Part shown: in pieces, positions 42,333 to 51,424 of the stretch
Layout: each line of letters starts with the position of its first letter
Numbering within the stretch: the stretch's first letter is position 1
NCBI GenBank assembly: GCA_903859155.1
Contig: CAIOLO010000127.1
Location: forward strand, 62,001-126,000
Source: an uncultured beta proteobacterium
GTDB taxonomy: Bacteria; Pseudomonadota; Gammaproteobacteria; Burkholderiales; SG8-39
Direction of reading: 5' to 3'
DNA: 64,000 nt
Notes under the pieces: model-generated
The model's database searches: none
What the model saw: only the letters and a program-made list of their open reading frames with translations
What the model was told of the DNA's origin: nothing
Made by a program: the position numbers and the translations under genes

Positions 42333-43465
42333 GCTTCGAGGACGGCGGGTTCACGCGGCTGCGCATCGCCTCGCGCTCCAGACGGCGGCTACTGGCGCTG
42401 CTGGGCGGACTGCTTGCGACACCCCATGTCCACGGCCAGACCAACCGGCGCGCGGCGCCGGGCACCCCCTACGCCCAGGTCCTGCCGGGAACACCATTGC
42501 GCTTCCCCCGCGACGAGGGCAGTCATCCGGACTTCCGCACCGAGTGGTGGTACGCCACCGGGTGGCTGGAAAGCGCGCGTGGGCCGCTGGGATTTCAAAT
42601 CACGTTTTTCCGCACCCGCCCGGAACTCAAACTCGACAATCCCAGCGCTTTTGCCCCGCGGCAGATTCTCATCGGACATGCCGCTCTCAGCGATCCTGCG
42701 CAGCGAATGCTGCAACATGATCAACGCGTGGCGCGCGAAGGGTTTTCGCTTGCGGGCGCATCGCCGGACCGGCTTGAGGTGTGGGTTGACGACTGGTCGC
42801 TAAAGCAGGAAGGCGGCGTGCTGCGGGCGCGCATTCCCGCGCGCGATTTCCAGTTCGACCTGACGCTTGCGGCCACGCAAAGCCCGATGCTGCAGGGTGA
42901 CAAGGGAGTCAGCCGCAAGGGTCCGCAACCGGCCTCTGCAAGCCATTACTACAGCCTGCCGCATTTGCGAACACAGGGCACGCTGACCCGCGCTGGCAGG
43001 ACCGAAATCCTCAGCGGCACGGCATGGCTGGACCACGAATGGTCTTCGAGCTATCTGGATAAAGACGCGGCGGGCTGGGACTGGATTGGCATCAATCTCG
43101 AGGATGGCGGAGCGCTGATGGCATTTCAGATGCGCACGCCCCAGGGCGGCAAGTTCTGGGCCGGCGGTGCGCACCGTGCGGCCAACGGCGAACAGCGGGT
43201 TTTCGAGCCCGGCGAGGTGGATTTCACCCCCTTGCGCAGCTGGCGTTCGCCGCGCACCGGTACCGAATATCCCGTTGCATGGCGGATCAGGGCTGCCGGC
43301 CTGACGATCGAAGTCACGCCACTCATGGACGACCAGGAAAACGACACCCGTGCCTCCACCGGTGCCATCTACTGGGAAGGGGCGGTGCGGGCGCTGCGCG
43401 ATGGTGCACCGATCGGCCGTGGCTATCTTGAGCTGACTGGCTACTGGCGCAGATTGCGCTTGTAA
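42329..43465 (+). CDS. AttH/CrtC-like lipocalin-fold protein
   Basis: 378 residues; the GTG start overlaps the permease stop. The N-terminus has an Arg-rich segment and a hydrophobic stretch (LLALLGGLLATPHVHG), compatible with export, possibly by Tat (RSRRRLL). The lipocalin-9/AttH domain shows GSHPDFRTEWWYATGWL, TAWLDHEWSSSYLDKDAAGWDWIGINLEDGG (core) and GAIYWEGAV. Related proteins include carotenoid 1,2-hydratase. Its place after AttE/FG-like genes makes it the probable secreted partner. Confidence 0.85.
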   Translation: MSFEDGGFTRLRIASRSRRRLLALLGGLLATPHVHGQTNRRAAPGTPYAQVLPGTPLRFPRDEGSHPDFRTEWWYATGWLESARGPLGFQITFFRTRPELKLDNPSAFAPRQILIGHAALSDPAQRMLQHDQRVAREGFSLAGASPDRLEVWVDDWSLKQEGGVLRARIPARDFQFDLTLAATQSPMLQGDKGVSRKGPQPASASHYYSLPHLRTQGTLTRAGRTEILSGTAWLDHEWSSSYLDKDAAGWDWIGINLEDGGALMAFQMRTPQGGKFWAGGAHRAANGEQRVFEPGEVDFTPLRSWRSPRTGTEYPVAWRIRAAGLTIEVTPLMDDQENDTRASTGAIYWEGAVRALRDGAPIGRGYLELTGYWRRLRL

Positions 43466-43584
43466 CCGCTGCCGCCACGGCAAAACCGGCGTGCTCCCGG
43501 TCTACCCCGCCAGAAAGACCGGCAACGCTGCATGTTTGTTCATGCTGCTCTACACTAAGGTCTGATGACATTGGAGGCGGCACC

Positions 43585-44571
43585 ATGCGCGCAAGATCAC
43601 TCGGCCTGATATTTCAGTCACTGGCAACGGCAATCATCCTGGTCCTCGCCGCACCGGCAAACGCCCAGAACTATCCCGTCAAACCCATCCGCGTCATCGT
43701 GCCGGTTCCGGCCGGCAGCGGCATGGACACTGTCGGACGAATCGCCGTCGAGAAGATGGCCCAAAACATGGGCGCCACTTTCGTCATCGAGAACATCTCC
43801 GGCGCCAACACCAACATCGGCGCAGCGGCGGCGGCGCGTGCCGCACCGGACGGCTACACCCTGCTGATCGCCACCGATGCGCTGCCGCTGTCGGCGCTCA
43901 CCTACACCAACCTCAGCTACGACCCGCTGCGCGATGTGCAAATGCTCGGCACCATTGCAAAAGCGGTTTTCATCCTGTCCGTGAATCCTTCATTGCCGGT
44001 CCAGAACGTGGAAGAATTTGTCAAACTGGCGCGATCCAAGCCTGGCAGCATCGCCCATGGCACCTCCGGCATCGGCAGCCCCCATCACCTGGCCATGGAA
44101 TTGTTCGCGCAGTCGACCGGAATCGAACTGCTGCACGTCCCCTACAAGGGCTCTGCCGACACCGTCACGGCTCTCCTTGGCGGGACCATTCAGGCGGCGA
44201 TGGGATTGCCCTCGTCATTCGCGCCGCATGTGAAATCCGGAAAATTCCGCGCCCTCGCCGTGACTTCGACTCGACGCACCCCGGCTTTTCCCGAGGTACC
44301 TACCCTGTCCGAACGCGGCGTCAACGGCGCCGAATACGAATCGTGGTATGGCATGTTCGCACCCAACGCCACGCCCCGGCCCCTGCTCGATCGCCTGCAC
44401 GCAGAGCTGGGCAAAGTGGTGCGCGACAAGGCCTACACCGACGAACGCTTGAGCAAAATTGGCCTGGACCCGTTCGAGTCGGCCTCGCCGGCGGCGGCCG
44501 CGGCACTGGTGCGGACCTACTACGACAAGCTCGCCCCGGTGGTCAAGAAGGCGGGAATCAAGGCGGAATAA
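43585..44571 (+). CDS. Bug-family (TctC-type) solute-binding receptor
   Basis: 328 residues. Signal peptide ending ANAQ, then the family start NYPVKPIRVIVPVPAGSGMDTVGR and the ligand-loop features ARAAPDGYTLLIAT, HVPYKGSADTVTALLGG and ALAVTSTRRTPAFPEVPTLSE. GGAGG precedes the ATG. These periplasmic proteins bind carboxylates for tripartite tricarboxylate transporters; no membrane subunits are in the window. Confidence 0.9.
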   Translation: MRARSLGLIFQSLATAIILVLAAPANAQNYPVKPIRVIVPVPAGSGMDTVGRIAVEKMAQNMGATFVIENISGANTNIGAAAAARAAPDGYTLLIATDALPLSALTYTNLSYDPLRDVQMLGTIAKAVFILSVNPSLPVQNVEEFVKLARSKPGSIAHGTSGIGSPHHLAMELFAQSTGIELLHVPYKGSADTVTALLGGTIQAAMGLPSSFAPHVKSGKFRALAVTSTRRTPAFPEVPTLSERGVNGAEYESWYGMFAPNATPRPLLDRLHAELGKVVRDKAYTDERLSKIGLDPFESASPAAAAALVRTYYDKLAPVVKKAGIKAE

Positions 44572-44740
44572 AGCGGCGCGCCTGCGTTGCGCCCTAGAAG
44601 GCTCGATTCTCAAGCAGCGCTCAGGTGCACCTAAGGCCGCGCCCTTGATGAGCCTCCATCGATGCCCGCCGTGGTTTGGCTTGAGTTGAATCGAAATACT
44701 GAGATTGATACTCGGTTCCGTCAATGGATTCCCAACAGGC

Positions 44741-44756
44741 ATTGACGTAAGTCAAT
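44741..44756. promoter_or_regulatory. FNR/CRP-type dyad upstream of the CBS gene
   Basis: ATTGACGTAAGTCAAT is a perfect dyad with arms TTGAC and GTCAA spaced by four bases, close to the FNR consensus TTGAT-N4-ATCAA. Its centre is about 64 bases before the CBS-gene start, allowing a class II position near -41 for a start site around 44790. Confidence 0.6.
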
Positions 44757-44812
44757 CCAATTGACTCGATCATCCATAGCATGTCCCATCGATGCAAGCG
44801 TCGGGGGGAAAT

Positions 44813-45247
44813 ATGCTCAGTCAACGAGTCAGAAGTGTGATGGAGATAAAGCGGCTTCTGACGGCGCCGCCGGAGACTACTGTCGTCAATGCCGCCAAGC
44901 TGATGAAGCGAAGGAAGGTCGGCGCGGTACTGGTCATGGAAGATCAGAAGCTGGTCGGTATTTTTACCGAACGCGACGCGCTGTTTCGCGTCATAGCGGG
45001 AGGTTTTGACCCGAAAATCACTCCGCTGGCGGAGGTCATGACGAAAGCTCCGCAGGTTGTCGATCCCGACAAGTCTTTCGGCTACGCGCTGCTCATAATG
45101 CACGATAACGGCTTTCGTCATTTGCCGGTGATTGAAGGCGGCAAACTCATCGGCATGTTGTCCGCCCGCAATGCCATGGATCCCAGCCTGGAGGAGTTCG
45201 TCTCGGAATCGAATCGTCGCGAGCAGTACCGCCGCGAGCATGCCTAA
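44813..45247 (+). CDS. CBS-domain pair protein
   Basis: 144 residues from MLSQRVRSVM, preceded by a strong GGGGGGAA site. Two CBS motifs: LTAPPETTVVNAAKLMKRRKVGAVLVMEDQKLVGIFTERDALFRV and VVDPDKSFGYALLIMHDNGFRHLPVIEGGKLIGMLSARNA. Such proteins sense adenosine nucleotides; the FNR-type box upstream suggests induction at low oxygen. Partner unknown. Confidence 0.88.
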   Translation: MLSQRVRSVMEIKRLLTAPPETTVVNAAKLMKRRKVGAVLVMEDQKLVGIFTERDALFRVIAGGFDPKITPLAEVMTKAPQVVDPDKSFGYALLIMHDNGFRHLPVIEGGKLIGMLSARNAMDPSLEEFVSESNRREQYRREHA

Positions 45248-45287
45248 AATTGCCTAGGCGGAATTCGACCCGCCAGATCCTCGAGAG

Positions 45288-46163
45288 TCAAAACCCGAGA
45301 ACTGCCCTGACGCTCCTGAGGAGGATTTCGTTCTCGAAGGGCTTGGTGATATAGCCGTCCGCCCCCCCGGCAATGCCACGCAGCACATCGTCCCGGTTGG
45401 CCTGTGCGGTAACCATGATGACCGGTATCGATTTGAGCACCGGGTGCTGCCGGATCCGGGCAAGAATATCGAAACCGTTGGCATCGGGCAGATTGACATC
45501 GAGCAAAATCAAATCAGGCGAAGGCACCCGCCGCAGTTCGGCGACGATTTCGCTGCGATTGCCGGCAACGCGCGGTTCGAATTTCTCGAAGGTCAGTAAA
45601 AGCCTGAGGGACCGCTGAATATCCGGGTTGTCCTCGACAATTAGGACTGAGTAGATCCAGGCATCCTGGTCCGCGTATAGCGTTCCTGCACTGGGTTTTT
45701 TCCTGGAAGCGGCCCGGCGCGCGATGCTGACGTAATAGCCATCCAGACCCAGCCGCTTCTCCGCAATATCCGCCTCCGCATACGCCTCAGGTGTAGCCTT
45801 TGCGGAAGCCGCCGCTGCGTCCCCCTCGAGCAGAAAACTCATGTCGATCACCACGTCGACTTCGGCTTGTGCGAGATCGATGTAGCCGTTGCTCGCCAGG
45901 GATTGCGCGGCCTTGTGGAATTCCTCCGGCGAAAACCCCTTGGTCGCCTCGATGACCTCGGCCAGAGTCCTCTTCCCGTCGAACAGCACCAGAAGTTCCA
46001 GCGCCGCTAGCGACAGGCGGGTAGACCCGTATTTGAGCTCGTCGCTGCCTTTTTCGGTGGGAACGAACACGTCGGTGGAGTCCATTGCCTCGAGGCTCAT
46101 GAGAGTCGCAATCTGCAAAGGTTTTTTCGACACGCCAAAGTACCCATGAAGGTATTTTGTCAC
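45288..46163 (-). CDS. Response-regulator protein with C-terminal receiver domain
   Basis: 291 residues (GTG start; ATGs at 46100 and 46085 are equally possible and the first 21 residues look poorly coding). The N-terminal about 110 residues are a helical region (LSLAALELLVLFDGKRTLAEVIEATKGF, YIDLAQAEVDVVIDM) resembling a winged-helix fold, then a linker and a REC domain from about 170 with acidic pocket VEDNPD, phospho-acceptor ILLDVNLPDANGFD, MVTAQ and the Lys in ITKPF. The receiver at the C-terminus is unusual. No histidine kinase adjoins. Confidence 0.8.
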   Translation of the reverse strand: MTKYLHGYFGVSKKPLQIATLMSLEAMDSTDVFVPTEKGSDELKYGSTRLSLAALELLVLFDGKRTLAEVIEATKGFSPEEFHKAAQSLASNGYIDLAQAEVDVVIDMSFLLEGDAAAASAKATPEAYAEADIAEKRLGLDGYYVSIARRAASRKKPSAGTLYADQDAWIYSVLIVEDNPDIQRSLRLLLTFEKFEPRVAGNRSEIVAELRRVPSPDLILLDVNLPDANGFDILARIRQHPVLKSIPVIMVTAQANRDDVLRGIAGGADGYITKPFENEILLRSVRAVLGF

Positions 46164-46195
46164 CCCCGGAGTCCACGTACAACCGCTCTATATTA

Positions 46196-46210
46196 CTGTG
46201 GAGCCCACAG
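46196..46210. promoter_or_regulatory. CTGTGG-AGC-CCACAG dyad upstream of the response-regulator gene
   Basis: A perfect 6-bp dyad with a 3-base spacer. On the minus strand it is followed by TAATAT (a -10-like hexamer), so it would occupy the -35/-10 spacer of a promoter for the receiver-domain gene 33-47 bases downstream. Could be an operator or a hairpin. Confidence 0.35.
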
Positions 46211-46319
46211 CGGCCACAGTCGATTCAGCCTTGCAGCCGCTCCTGCCAGCCAATCCGGTTGCACAGCGCGCGCGCCATGATGAGTTCCTTGCCTGCGGCA
46301 GAGCAACACGCAGCCGCAG

Positions 46320-47285
46320 CTATTGCGGCTGCAGTCCGATTTCCTTGATGAACGCGCCCCAATCGGCGCGTGCCTGGCGGATGAACTCGGCGGTCCCCTG
46401 TGGAGTTCTCACCCCGTCCAGGTTGCGCCACCGGATCTTTTCCAGGTCCTGGTTGAATTTCGGGGCTTCGACCACGGCAGCCACGCTGCGATTGATGCGG
46501 TTCACCAGTTCCCGGGGCATGCCACCCGGCCCGAGCAGCGTGAAGAACGTCGTGAAGGTGAAACCGGGGAAAAGGCTAGCGTAGCTGGGGACCTGCGGCC
46601 AATCGCTCACCGGCCTGGTCACCGCCAGCACCCGGACTTTGCCCGACTTCAAATGCTGTTCGAAGAAACCGAAGTTCGTAAGGAACAGGGATACCCGGCC
46701 AACGAGGATGTCCTGCACGGCCTGCGTTGCGGACTTGTAGGGCACCTGGAGCGTCTCGATGCCTGCGCGCTTGTCGAGCCACGACGCGAGCATGGCGAAG
46801 TGTGGAACACTGATCGCGACGCTCAGCTTGCCGCGATTCGCCCGTGCGTAGCCGATCATCTCCTGCATGGTCGTGAAGGGAAGCGACGGGTGCGCGAACA
46901 GCCCGTGTGCGAACGTATCGTCGACCAGGGTCGCGATCGGCGTGAAATCGCGCTCCACGTCAACGGGCATCGATTTCTTGAGATGGGGATCGATCGCCAC
47001 GACGGATTGCGAAGCCAGGAACAGCGTGTAGCCGTCCGGTGGCGCGCGCACCACCGCCTCGGCGGCGATGTATCCGTCAGCGCCGGGACGGTTGTCCACG
47101 ACAACGGCCTGGCCGAGACTGACCGACAGACTGTTCGCGATGATCCGGGCGCCGGTGTCCACGGCCGCGCCCGGCGCATTGCCGACAATCAGGTGAATGG
47201 GCTTGACCGGCCAAGCCTGGGCGCTGACGTTGCCGGCGGATACTGCGAACCCAATCCATAACAACACACAAACAGCACGCAACAT
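46320..47285 (-). CDS. Bug-family solute-binding receptor
   Basis: 321 residues with a signal peptide ending VSAQ. Family landmarks: AWPVKPIHLIVGNAPGAAVDTGARIIA, VVRAPPDGYTLFLAS, LQVPYKSATQAVQDILVG and VLAVTRPVSDWPQVPSYASLFPG. The usual PFxPGGxxD loop is altered to GNAPGAAVD, so its ligand may differ from those of its relatives in this window. Orphan: no TctA/TctB. Confidence 0.88.
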   Translation of the reverse strand: MLRAVCVLLWIGFAVSAGNVSAQAWPVKPIHLIVGNAPGAAVDTGARIIANSLSVSLGQAVVVDNRPGADGYIAAEAVVRAPPDGYTLFLASQSVVAIDPHLKKSMPVDVERDFTPIATLVDDTFAHGLFAHPSLPFTTMQEMIGYARANRGKLSVAISVPHFAMLASWLDKRAGIETLQVPYKSATQAVQDILVGRVSLFLTNFGFFEQHLKSGKVRVLAVTRPVSDWPQVPSYASLFPGFTFTTFFTLLGPGGMPRELVNRINRSVAAVVEAPKFNQDLEKIRWRNLDGVRTPQGTAEFIRQARADWGAFIKEIGLQPQ

Positions 47286-47401
47286 CGTTCTTCTCCCAAG
47301 CGACCGTCAAAACAGACTTGGCTCAAATAGCGCAGCGCCGAGCACTACAGGGTTGCACTCATCACCTTCCTGCCCGAAAACGAAAGCCGCGCTTCACCCA
47401 G

Positions 47402-48211
47402 TCATCTCCCCTGAAATCTGGGTTCCCTCTTCTCGGCATATGCCCGAACACCTTCCTTATGGTCTTCAGTGAGAGTCGAAGCGTTATGGGCTTCGTTTTG
47501 CAGCGCCATACTGTCTTCGATACTCATCTGAAGAGCCTTGTACATTACGTACTTGGTAAGTCCGATTGCGACCGGCGGATTCCTGGCTATCCTGTGTGCC
47601 AGTTCCATGGTGACTGGCATCAGTTGTTCGTGCGGGACAACCTTGCTTACCAGGCCAATGCGCTCGGCCTCCTTCCCATCGATCATATCGCCGGTAAAGG
47701 CGAGCTCGAGAGCCTTGCTGATGCCGACTATATGAGGAAGCAGATATGAACTTCCCTCAGCCGGCGACAGTCCTCTCTTGGTGTACATGAAGCAAAACTT
47801 GGCGTTTTCGGACGCTATTCTGATATCGCTCGCCAGGCACAATCCGCCTATGGCATAACCGTTGACAGCAGCGATTATCGGCCTGTCGAAATACCGAAAT
47901 CCCAGCGCATGCGAGCGAAACGGCCGCCTGGCCGAAGGGTCGATCCTGGCCCAGTAAGGATGGTCCTTTACGGTTTGAGCCGGTTCACGGCCTTCGGCCT
48001 TCATGACGCTCATGTCGTATCCGCCGGAGAAGGCCTTGCCAACGCCTGTGAGCACCACCACTCGCGAGTCGGGGTCGGCCTCGATCCGCTCAAGTTCACC
48101 GTACATTTCACGGTTCATTTCGGGGTCCGAGGCGTTCATACGCTCCGGATTGTTCATCTTGATGACTACGACACCGCCATCTCTCTCGACGATTATTTTC
48201 TTGTAATCCAT
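47402..48211 (-). CDS. Enoyl-CoA hydratase/isomerase family protein
   Basis: 269 residues starting MDYKKIIVERDG with GAGGAG seven bases upstream. Crotonase fold: first oxyanion segment GKAFSGGYDMSVM, second AVNGYAIGGLCLASDIRIASENAKFCF, and GLSPAEGSSYLLPHIVG with an acidic residue at the usual catalytic place. Directly downstream of two MaoC genes on the same strand, so likely one operon for hydration of CoA thioesters. Confidence 0.9.
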   Translation of the reverse strand: MDYKKIIVERDGGVVVIKMNNPERMNASDPEMNREMYGELERIEADPDSRVVVLTGVGKAFSGGYDMSVMKAEGREPAQTVKDHPYWARIDPSARRPFRSHALGFRYFDRPIIAAVNGYAIGGLCLASDIRIASENAKFCFMYTKRGLSPAEGSSYLLPHIVGISKALELAFTGDMIDGKEAERIGLVSKVVPHEQLMPVTMELAHRIARNPPVAIGLTKYVMYKALQMSIEDSMALQNEAHNASTLTEDHKEGVRAYAEKREPRFQGR

Positions 48212-48231
48212 TCCAGAACTCCTCGTTCCCT

Positions 48232-48672
48232 CTAGCCCTTGACGGGCAGAATCACGGTGCATGTAGCAGGAGTCGTTACGCCCTGCTTCTCGTTCTCAAT
48301 CCAGACATCCAGGTCGACGAGGTGTTCGGCACCCTGAACATATTTCCTGGTTACTTTGCCTTTCATCGTCATCGTGTCGTAGAGCATGTTCATCTTTCTC
48401 ATTTCCAGATGGAGCTTGCTGAGAAAGCCCTCTTCTCCGATCCAGTCGCTTACCAGTCGACCCAGCAGCGCCTGATAGAAATTCAGCATGACGAAAACGC
48501 CGTCATATCCCATCTCGCGGCAATAGTCGGGGTCGTGATGCTGGGGGTTGAAATCGCGGGTGCCGCTGACGGTATGAGCGATCTTGGTCCAGGTTATCGG
48601 CATCGTGTAGCTCGTGGGCAGTTCCTGCCCCTCAGCCACGTCCTCCCAAAAAAGCTGCTTTCTCGGTTTCAT
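48232..48672 (-). CDS. MaoC-like acyl dehydratase (hydratase-2 half)
   Basis: 146 residues; GGAGG lies 7-8 bases before the ATG. Hotdog fold with the hydratase Asp/His motif SGTRDFNPQHHDPDYCREMG. Separated by 21 bases from the FAS1-like partner upstream and 20 bases from the enoyl-CoA hydratase downstream. Two small MaoC proteins in series suggest a heteromeric (R)-hydratase, as in known split hydratases; the substrate is not deducible. Confidence 0.85.
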   Translation of the reverse strand: MKPRKQLFWEDVAEGQELPTSYTMPITWTKIAHTVSGTRDFNPQHHDPDYCREMGYDGVFVMLNFYQALLGRLVSDWIGEEGFLSKLHLEMRKMNMLYDTMTMKGKVTRKYVQGAEHLVDLDVWIENEKQGVTTPATCTVILPVKG

Positions 48673-48693
48673 TTTCTTTCCTCCTTTGCCAGA

Positions 48694-49233
48694 CTAAGCA
48701 TCTCCGGCTTCCTTCACTTCTTCGGGAGACCTGCGCAGAGCGTGATGCATCGAGTTGACCGCAACTTTCTCTCCCTTCTGGTTATAGTAGATTCTCTCAA
48801 TACGAACCCACCTTGCCTTGGGATCAAAGCGGAGGCCCTTCAGGTAATAATCTGCAAGCCTGCTTCTCATCGACAGGTGGTCGCCCACCTTCACAACCTT
48901 GTAGAACTCCCAGCCTGACCCGAGAAAGACGACACTCGAACCTGGAGTCGTAGGCACGCCGGAAAGGACATTGGTCGCCGAAGGTGGCTGTGGAAAGTAG
49001 CCAGGGCCCGGTCCGCCGAATATGGATAATGCCAACGACGGACAAACCACTTCGCCGTACTTGGTTTTCCTGGCGTAGGCGGGGTCGAGGAACAGAGGAT
49101 TATCATCCTCGACCATCTGGCACCAGCGCCTGATTGGCTCATACTCGACCGGATAATCTGCCGGAATGGGCTCTGTCTCCAAGCCTATAAATTTCTTGGC
49201 AATTTCCACCATTTCCTCGGGCCTTACCGCCAT
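48694..49233 (-). CDS. MaoC-like N-terminal (FAS1-type) dehydratase
   Basis: 179 residues from the ATG at 49233, favoured over a GTG at 49242 because GAGGGG lies eight bases upstream of the ATG. MaoC N-terminal domain: VEYEPIRRWCQMVEDDNPLFLDPAYARKTKYGEVVCPSLALSIFG. Lacks the Asp-x5-His hydratase motif of the next gene, so probably the structural or acyl-binding partner of that subunit. Confidence 0.85.
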   Translation of the reverse strand: MAVRPEEMVEIAKKFIGLETEPIPADYPVEYEPIRRWCQMVEDDNPLFLDPAYARKTKYGEVVCPSLALSIFGGPGPGYFPQPPSATNVLSGVPTTPGSSVVFLGSGWEFYKVVKVGDHLSMRSRLADYYLKGLRFDPKARWVRIERIYYNQKGEKVAVNSMHHALRRSPEEVKEAGDA

Positions 49234-49549
49234 TTTTGCCACCCCTCAGTGAGATCTTGTATTCCCGGGCTGCACCGAATTCAAGCCTCATCCGGACTGG
49301 GCATCCGGCGCACCTGATGCCAATATACCTTCTTGCTGTTGACCCCGCTCAAGATTAGGCCCGGTCGGGACCATCGACCGGTAACGGAGAAGCCAAAGTT
49401 CAGCATGAGACAACTGCTGGTTCGTCAGTTAGCGAGCCGTCCGTTGGCGCCGGATGTCTATATTTTCCACCACGAGCCGGAAACCATCGCGCTCTTCTCA
49501 CACGCAGATGCGGAGTTCATCCAGCGAACTGACACAGCGAACTGACTGT
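49234..49549. other. 316-bp intergenic region
   Basis: No gene recognised. A 12-bp direct repeat CAGCGAACTGAC occurs twice (49522-49533 and 49534-49546, with one base between), just after the ligase 1 gene. Confidence 0.4.
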
Positions 49550-51424
49550 TCAGGCCGGCCACACCACGTCATAGCCCATGGTGTAGGCATCCATGATCTC
49601 TCTGGCTTTCACTTCCGCTGCGGGTTCGCGGCAGCCGGCCGAAGAAGTGAGCGTGACGCACGCGCGCATGCCGCCCGCCGGCAACTCCTTGACCTCGACT
49701 GACGCAGAAATGCCGGCGGCCAGGTCTGCCAGGGCGACGGCGAAAGCGCGCTGCGCGGCGTCGCAGCGCAGCGGTCCCTTGGAAATCTTGTTGACATCGG
49801 TAAGCGGCAGTCTGTCGACAATGTAGACATCCGCGGGCGCTGTTCCGCGCTCGGGAATCTTGGTCCGGGCGAATGCCTTGATCTCGTCGGCCGATGCGGT
49901 CGCGCCCGATTTCAGCTGTACGAAGACAACCGGCAACTCGCCCGCGTAGGTATCCGGTCTGCCAACGGCGGCAGCAAGTTCGACGCCCGGATGTTGCAAC
50001 AAGGTGTCTTCGATCACCCTCGGATCGATGTTGTTGCCCCCGCGAATGATCAGATCCTTGAGTCGTCCGGTCACCCAGAGGTAGCCATCCGCATCGATGC
50101 GGCCCAGATCGCCGGTATTGAGCCAGCCCTCCGGAAAGAACAGGCCGCGGTCTTGGCTGTCGTCGACGTAGCCTGGGATGACCCCCGGGCCCTTAACGGC
50201 GATAACACCGACCTCGCCCGGGGCGCCATCGCGCACGTGGGCGCCCTGGCGGTCGACGACCACAGTCTTGATATGCGTATAAGGAACGCGAATGCCGCTT
50301 GCGCCGTAACGCAACTCAACACCGCGCGGCGACAGTGTGACCGATGTGGTGTTCTCGGTGAGCCCGTAGTTGGCGAGGACGCGCACGCCGAACTTTTCTT
50401 CGAAAGCACGCCCCGTTGCCACGGGCAGGCCAGCTCCGCCGGCGGTGGCGTACTCCTTAAGGCTCGACAAATCGGCCCCATCGGTAGGGCGGGAAATCAG
50501 CGCAGCCATCATGGTCGGAGGCACCGAAAGCTCGGTGGCACGATATCGCTCGACCAGCTTCCAGAAGTTCTCACGGCTCCTGGGAGCTCGGAACCCGTGC
50601 GGCGAAACAATGAGGATGGTGACCCCGTGAGCGAGCGTCTTGAAGGTGCGTTTGACGATACCGCCGGAATGAAACAGCGGGGTGCCCGCGAAAATCACGT
50701 CGCCAGGACCTTGTTCGTGGATCCAGTTGAAAGCATGACACTTGTAGGCAATGCCACGGTGGCTGAGCTTGGCAAGCTTGGGCAATCCCGTGGTTCCGCC
50801 TGTCGGGCAGTAAATGGCCGTGTCATCCGGCCGAAGATCGCGCTCGAAATCAAGGCGGTCGGCGCGCTCCCTGCCGACCAAGGCGGTGAAATCCCTGTCC
50901 GCTTCCACTGTGCCGTTTGGCCCGCGCACCTGCAGGACGTGCTTGATGCCGGGAGCAAGCTTGAGCACTTCCAGGGTTGTCTCCCAGATGTTGAAACCCG
51001 GGGTAGGACCCAGCGTGACCAGGACCTCAGCCTTCGCGGCGTTCAACACGCCCGCGATCTGCGGCGCCTTCATCGCCCAATTGACTGGACACACAATTCC
51101 GGCCGAAGGCCCCCCGACCAGAAGAAAGTAGTTCTCGGGCACCACCGGCAGGAGCACCCCCGCCACGCCGTCCGTCCCCCTGAAAAGCCTGCGCAGCAGA
51201 TTCGCCGTCTGGTGCACCTTGCCTATGAAATCGGAGTAGGTGAAGGTGAGCGGAATTTCCTCGGGATCGGCATCCAGCAGGTAGTACAACGCGACCGCGT
51301 CAGGATTGAGGCCTGCACCGTGTGCAATAACCTCGGGTATGGTCCAGGTATCGGCGCGCTGCTCCAGTGGAACTTGCTCAAACGCCTCCACATCGGCAAG
51401 GGTGCGTATCAGGGGCTCGCTCAT
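49550..51424 (-). CDS. AMP-forming acyl-CoA ligase (copy 1)
   Basis: 624 residues. Adenylate-forming core: P-loop YCPTGGTTGLPKLAK (about 219), NYGLTENTT, NTGDLGRIDADGYLWVTGRLKDLIIRGGNNIDP and a C-terminal domain. The usual catalytic Lys near the C-terminus lies in a region reading DVNKISKGPLRCDAAQRAF. It is roughly three-quarters identical to copy 2 and shares its extended C-terminus. Start overlaps the remnant crotonase stop (ATGA). Activates a carboxylic acid to its CoA ester; substrate unknown. Confidence 0.9.
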   Translation of the reverse strand: MSEPLIRTLADVEAFEQVPLEQRADTWTIPEVIAHGAGLNPDAVALYYLLDADPEEIPLTFTYSDFIGKVHQTANLLRRLFRGTDGVAGVLLPVVPENYFLLVGGPSAGIVCPVNWAMKAPQIAGVLNAAKAEVLVTLGPTPGFNIWETTLEVLKLAPGIKHVLQVRGPNGTVEADRDFTALVGRERADRLDFERDLRPDDTAIYCPTGGTTGLPKLAKLSHRGIAYKCHAFNWIHEQGPGDVIFAGTPLFHSGGIVKRTFKTLAHGVTILIVSPHGFRAPRSRENFWKLVERYRATELSVPPTMMAALISRPTDGADLSSLKEYATAGGAGLPVATGRAFEEKFGVRVLANYGLTENTTSVTLSPRGVELRYGASGIRVPYTHIKTVVVDRQGAHVRDGAPGEVGVIAVKGPGVIPGYVDDSQDRGLFFPEGWLNTGDLGRIDADGYLWVTGRLKDLIIRGGNNIDPRVIEDTLLQHPGVELAAAVGRPDTYAGELPVVFVQLKSGATASADEIKAFARTKIPERGTAPADVYIVDRLPLTDVNKISKGPLRCDAAQRAFAVALADLAAGISASVEVKELPAGGMRACVTLTSSAGCREPAAEVKAREIMDAYTMGYDVVWPA

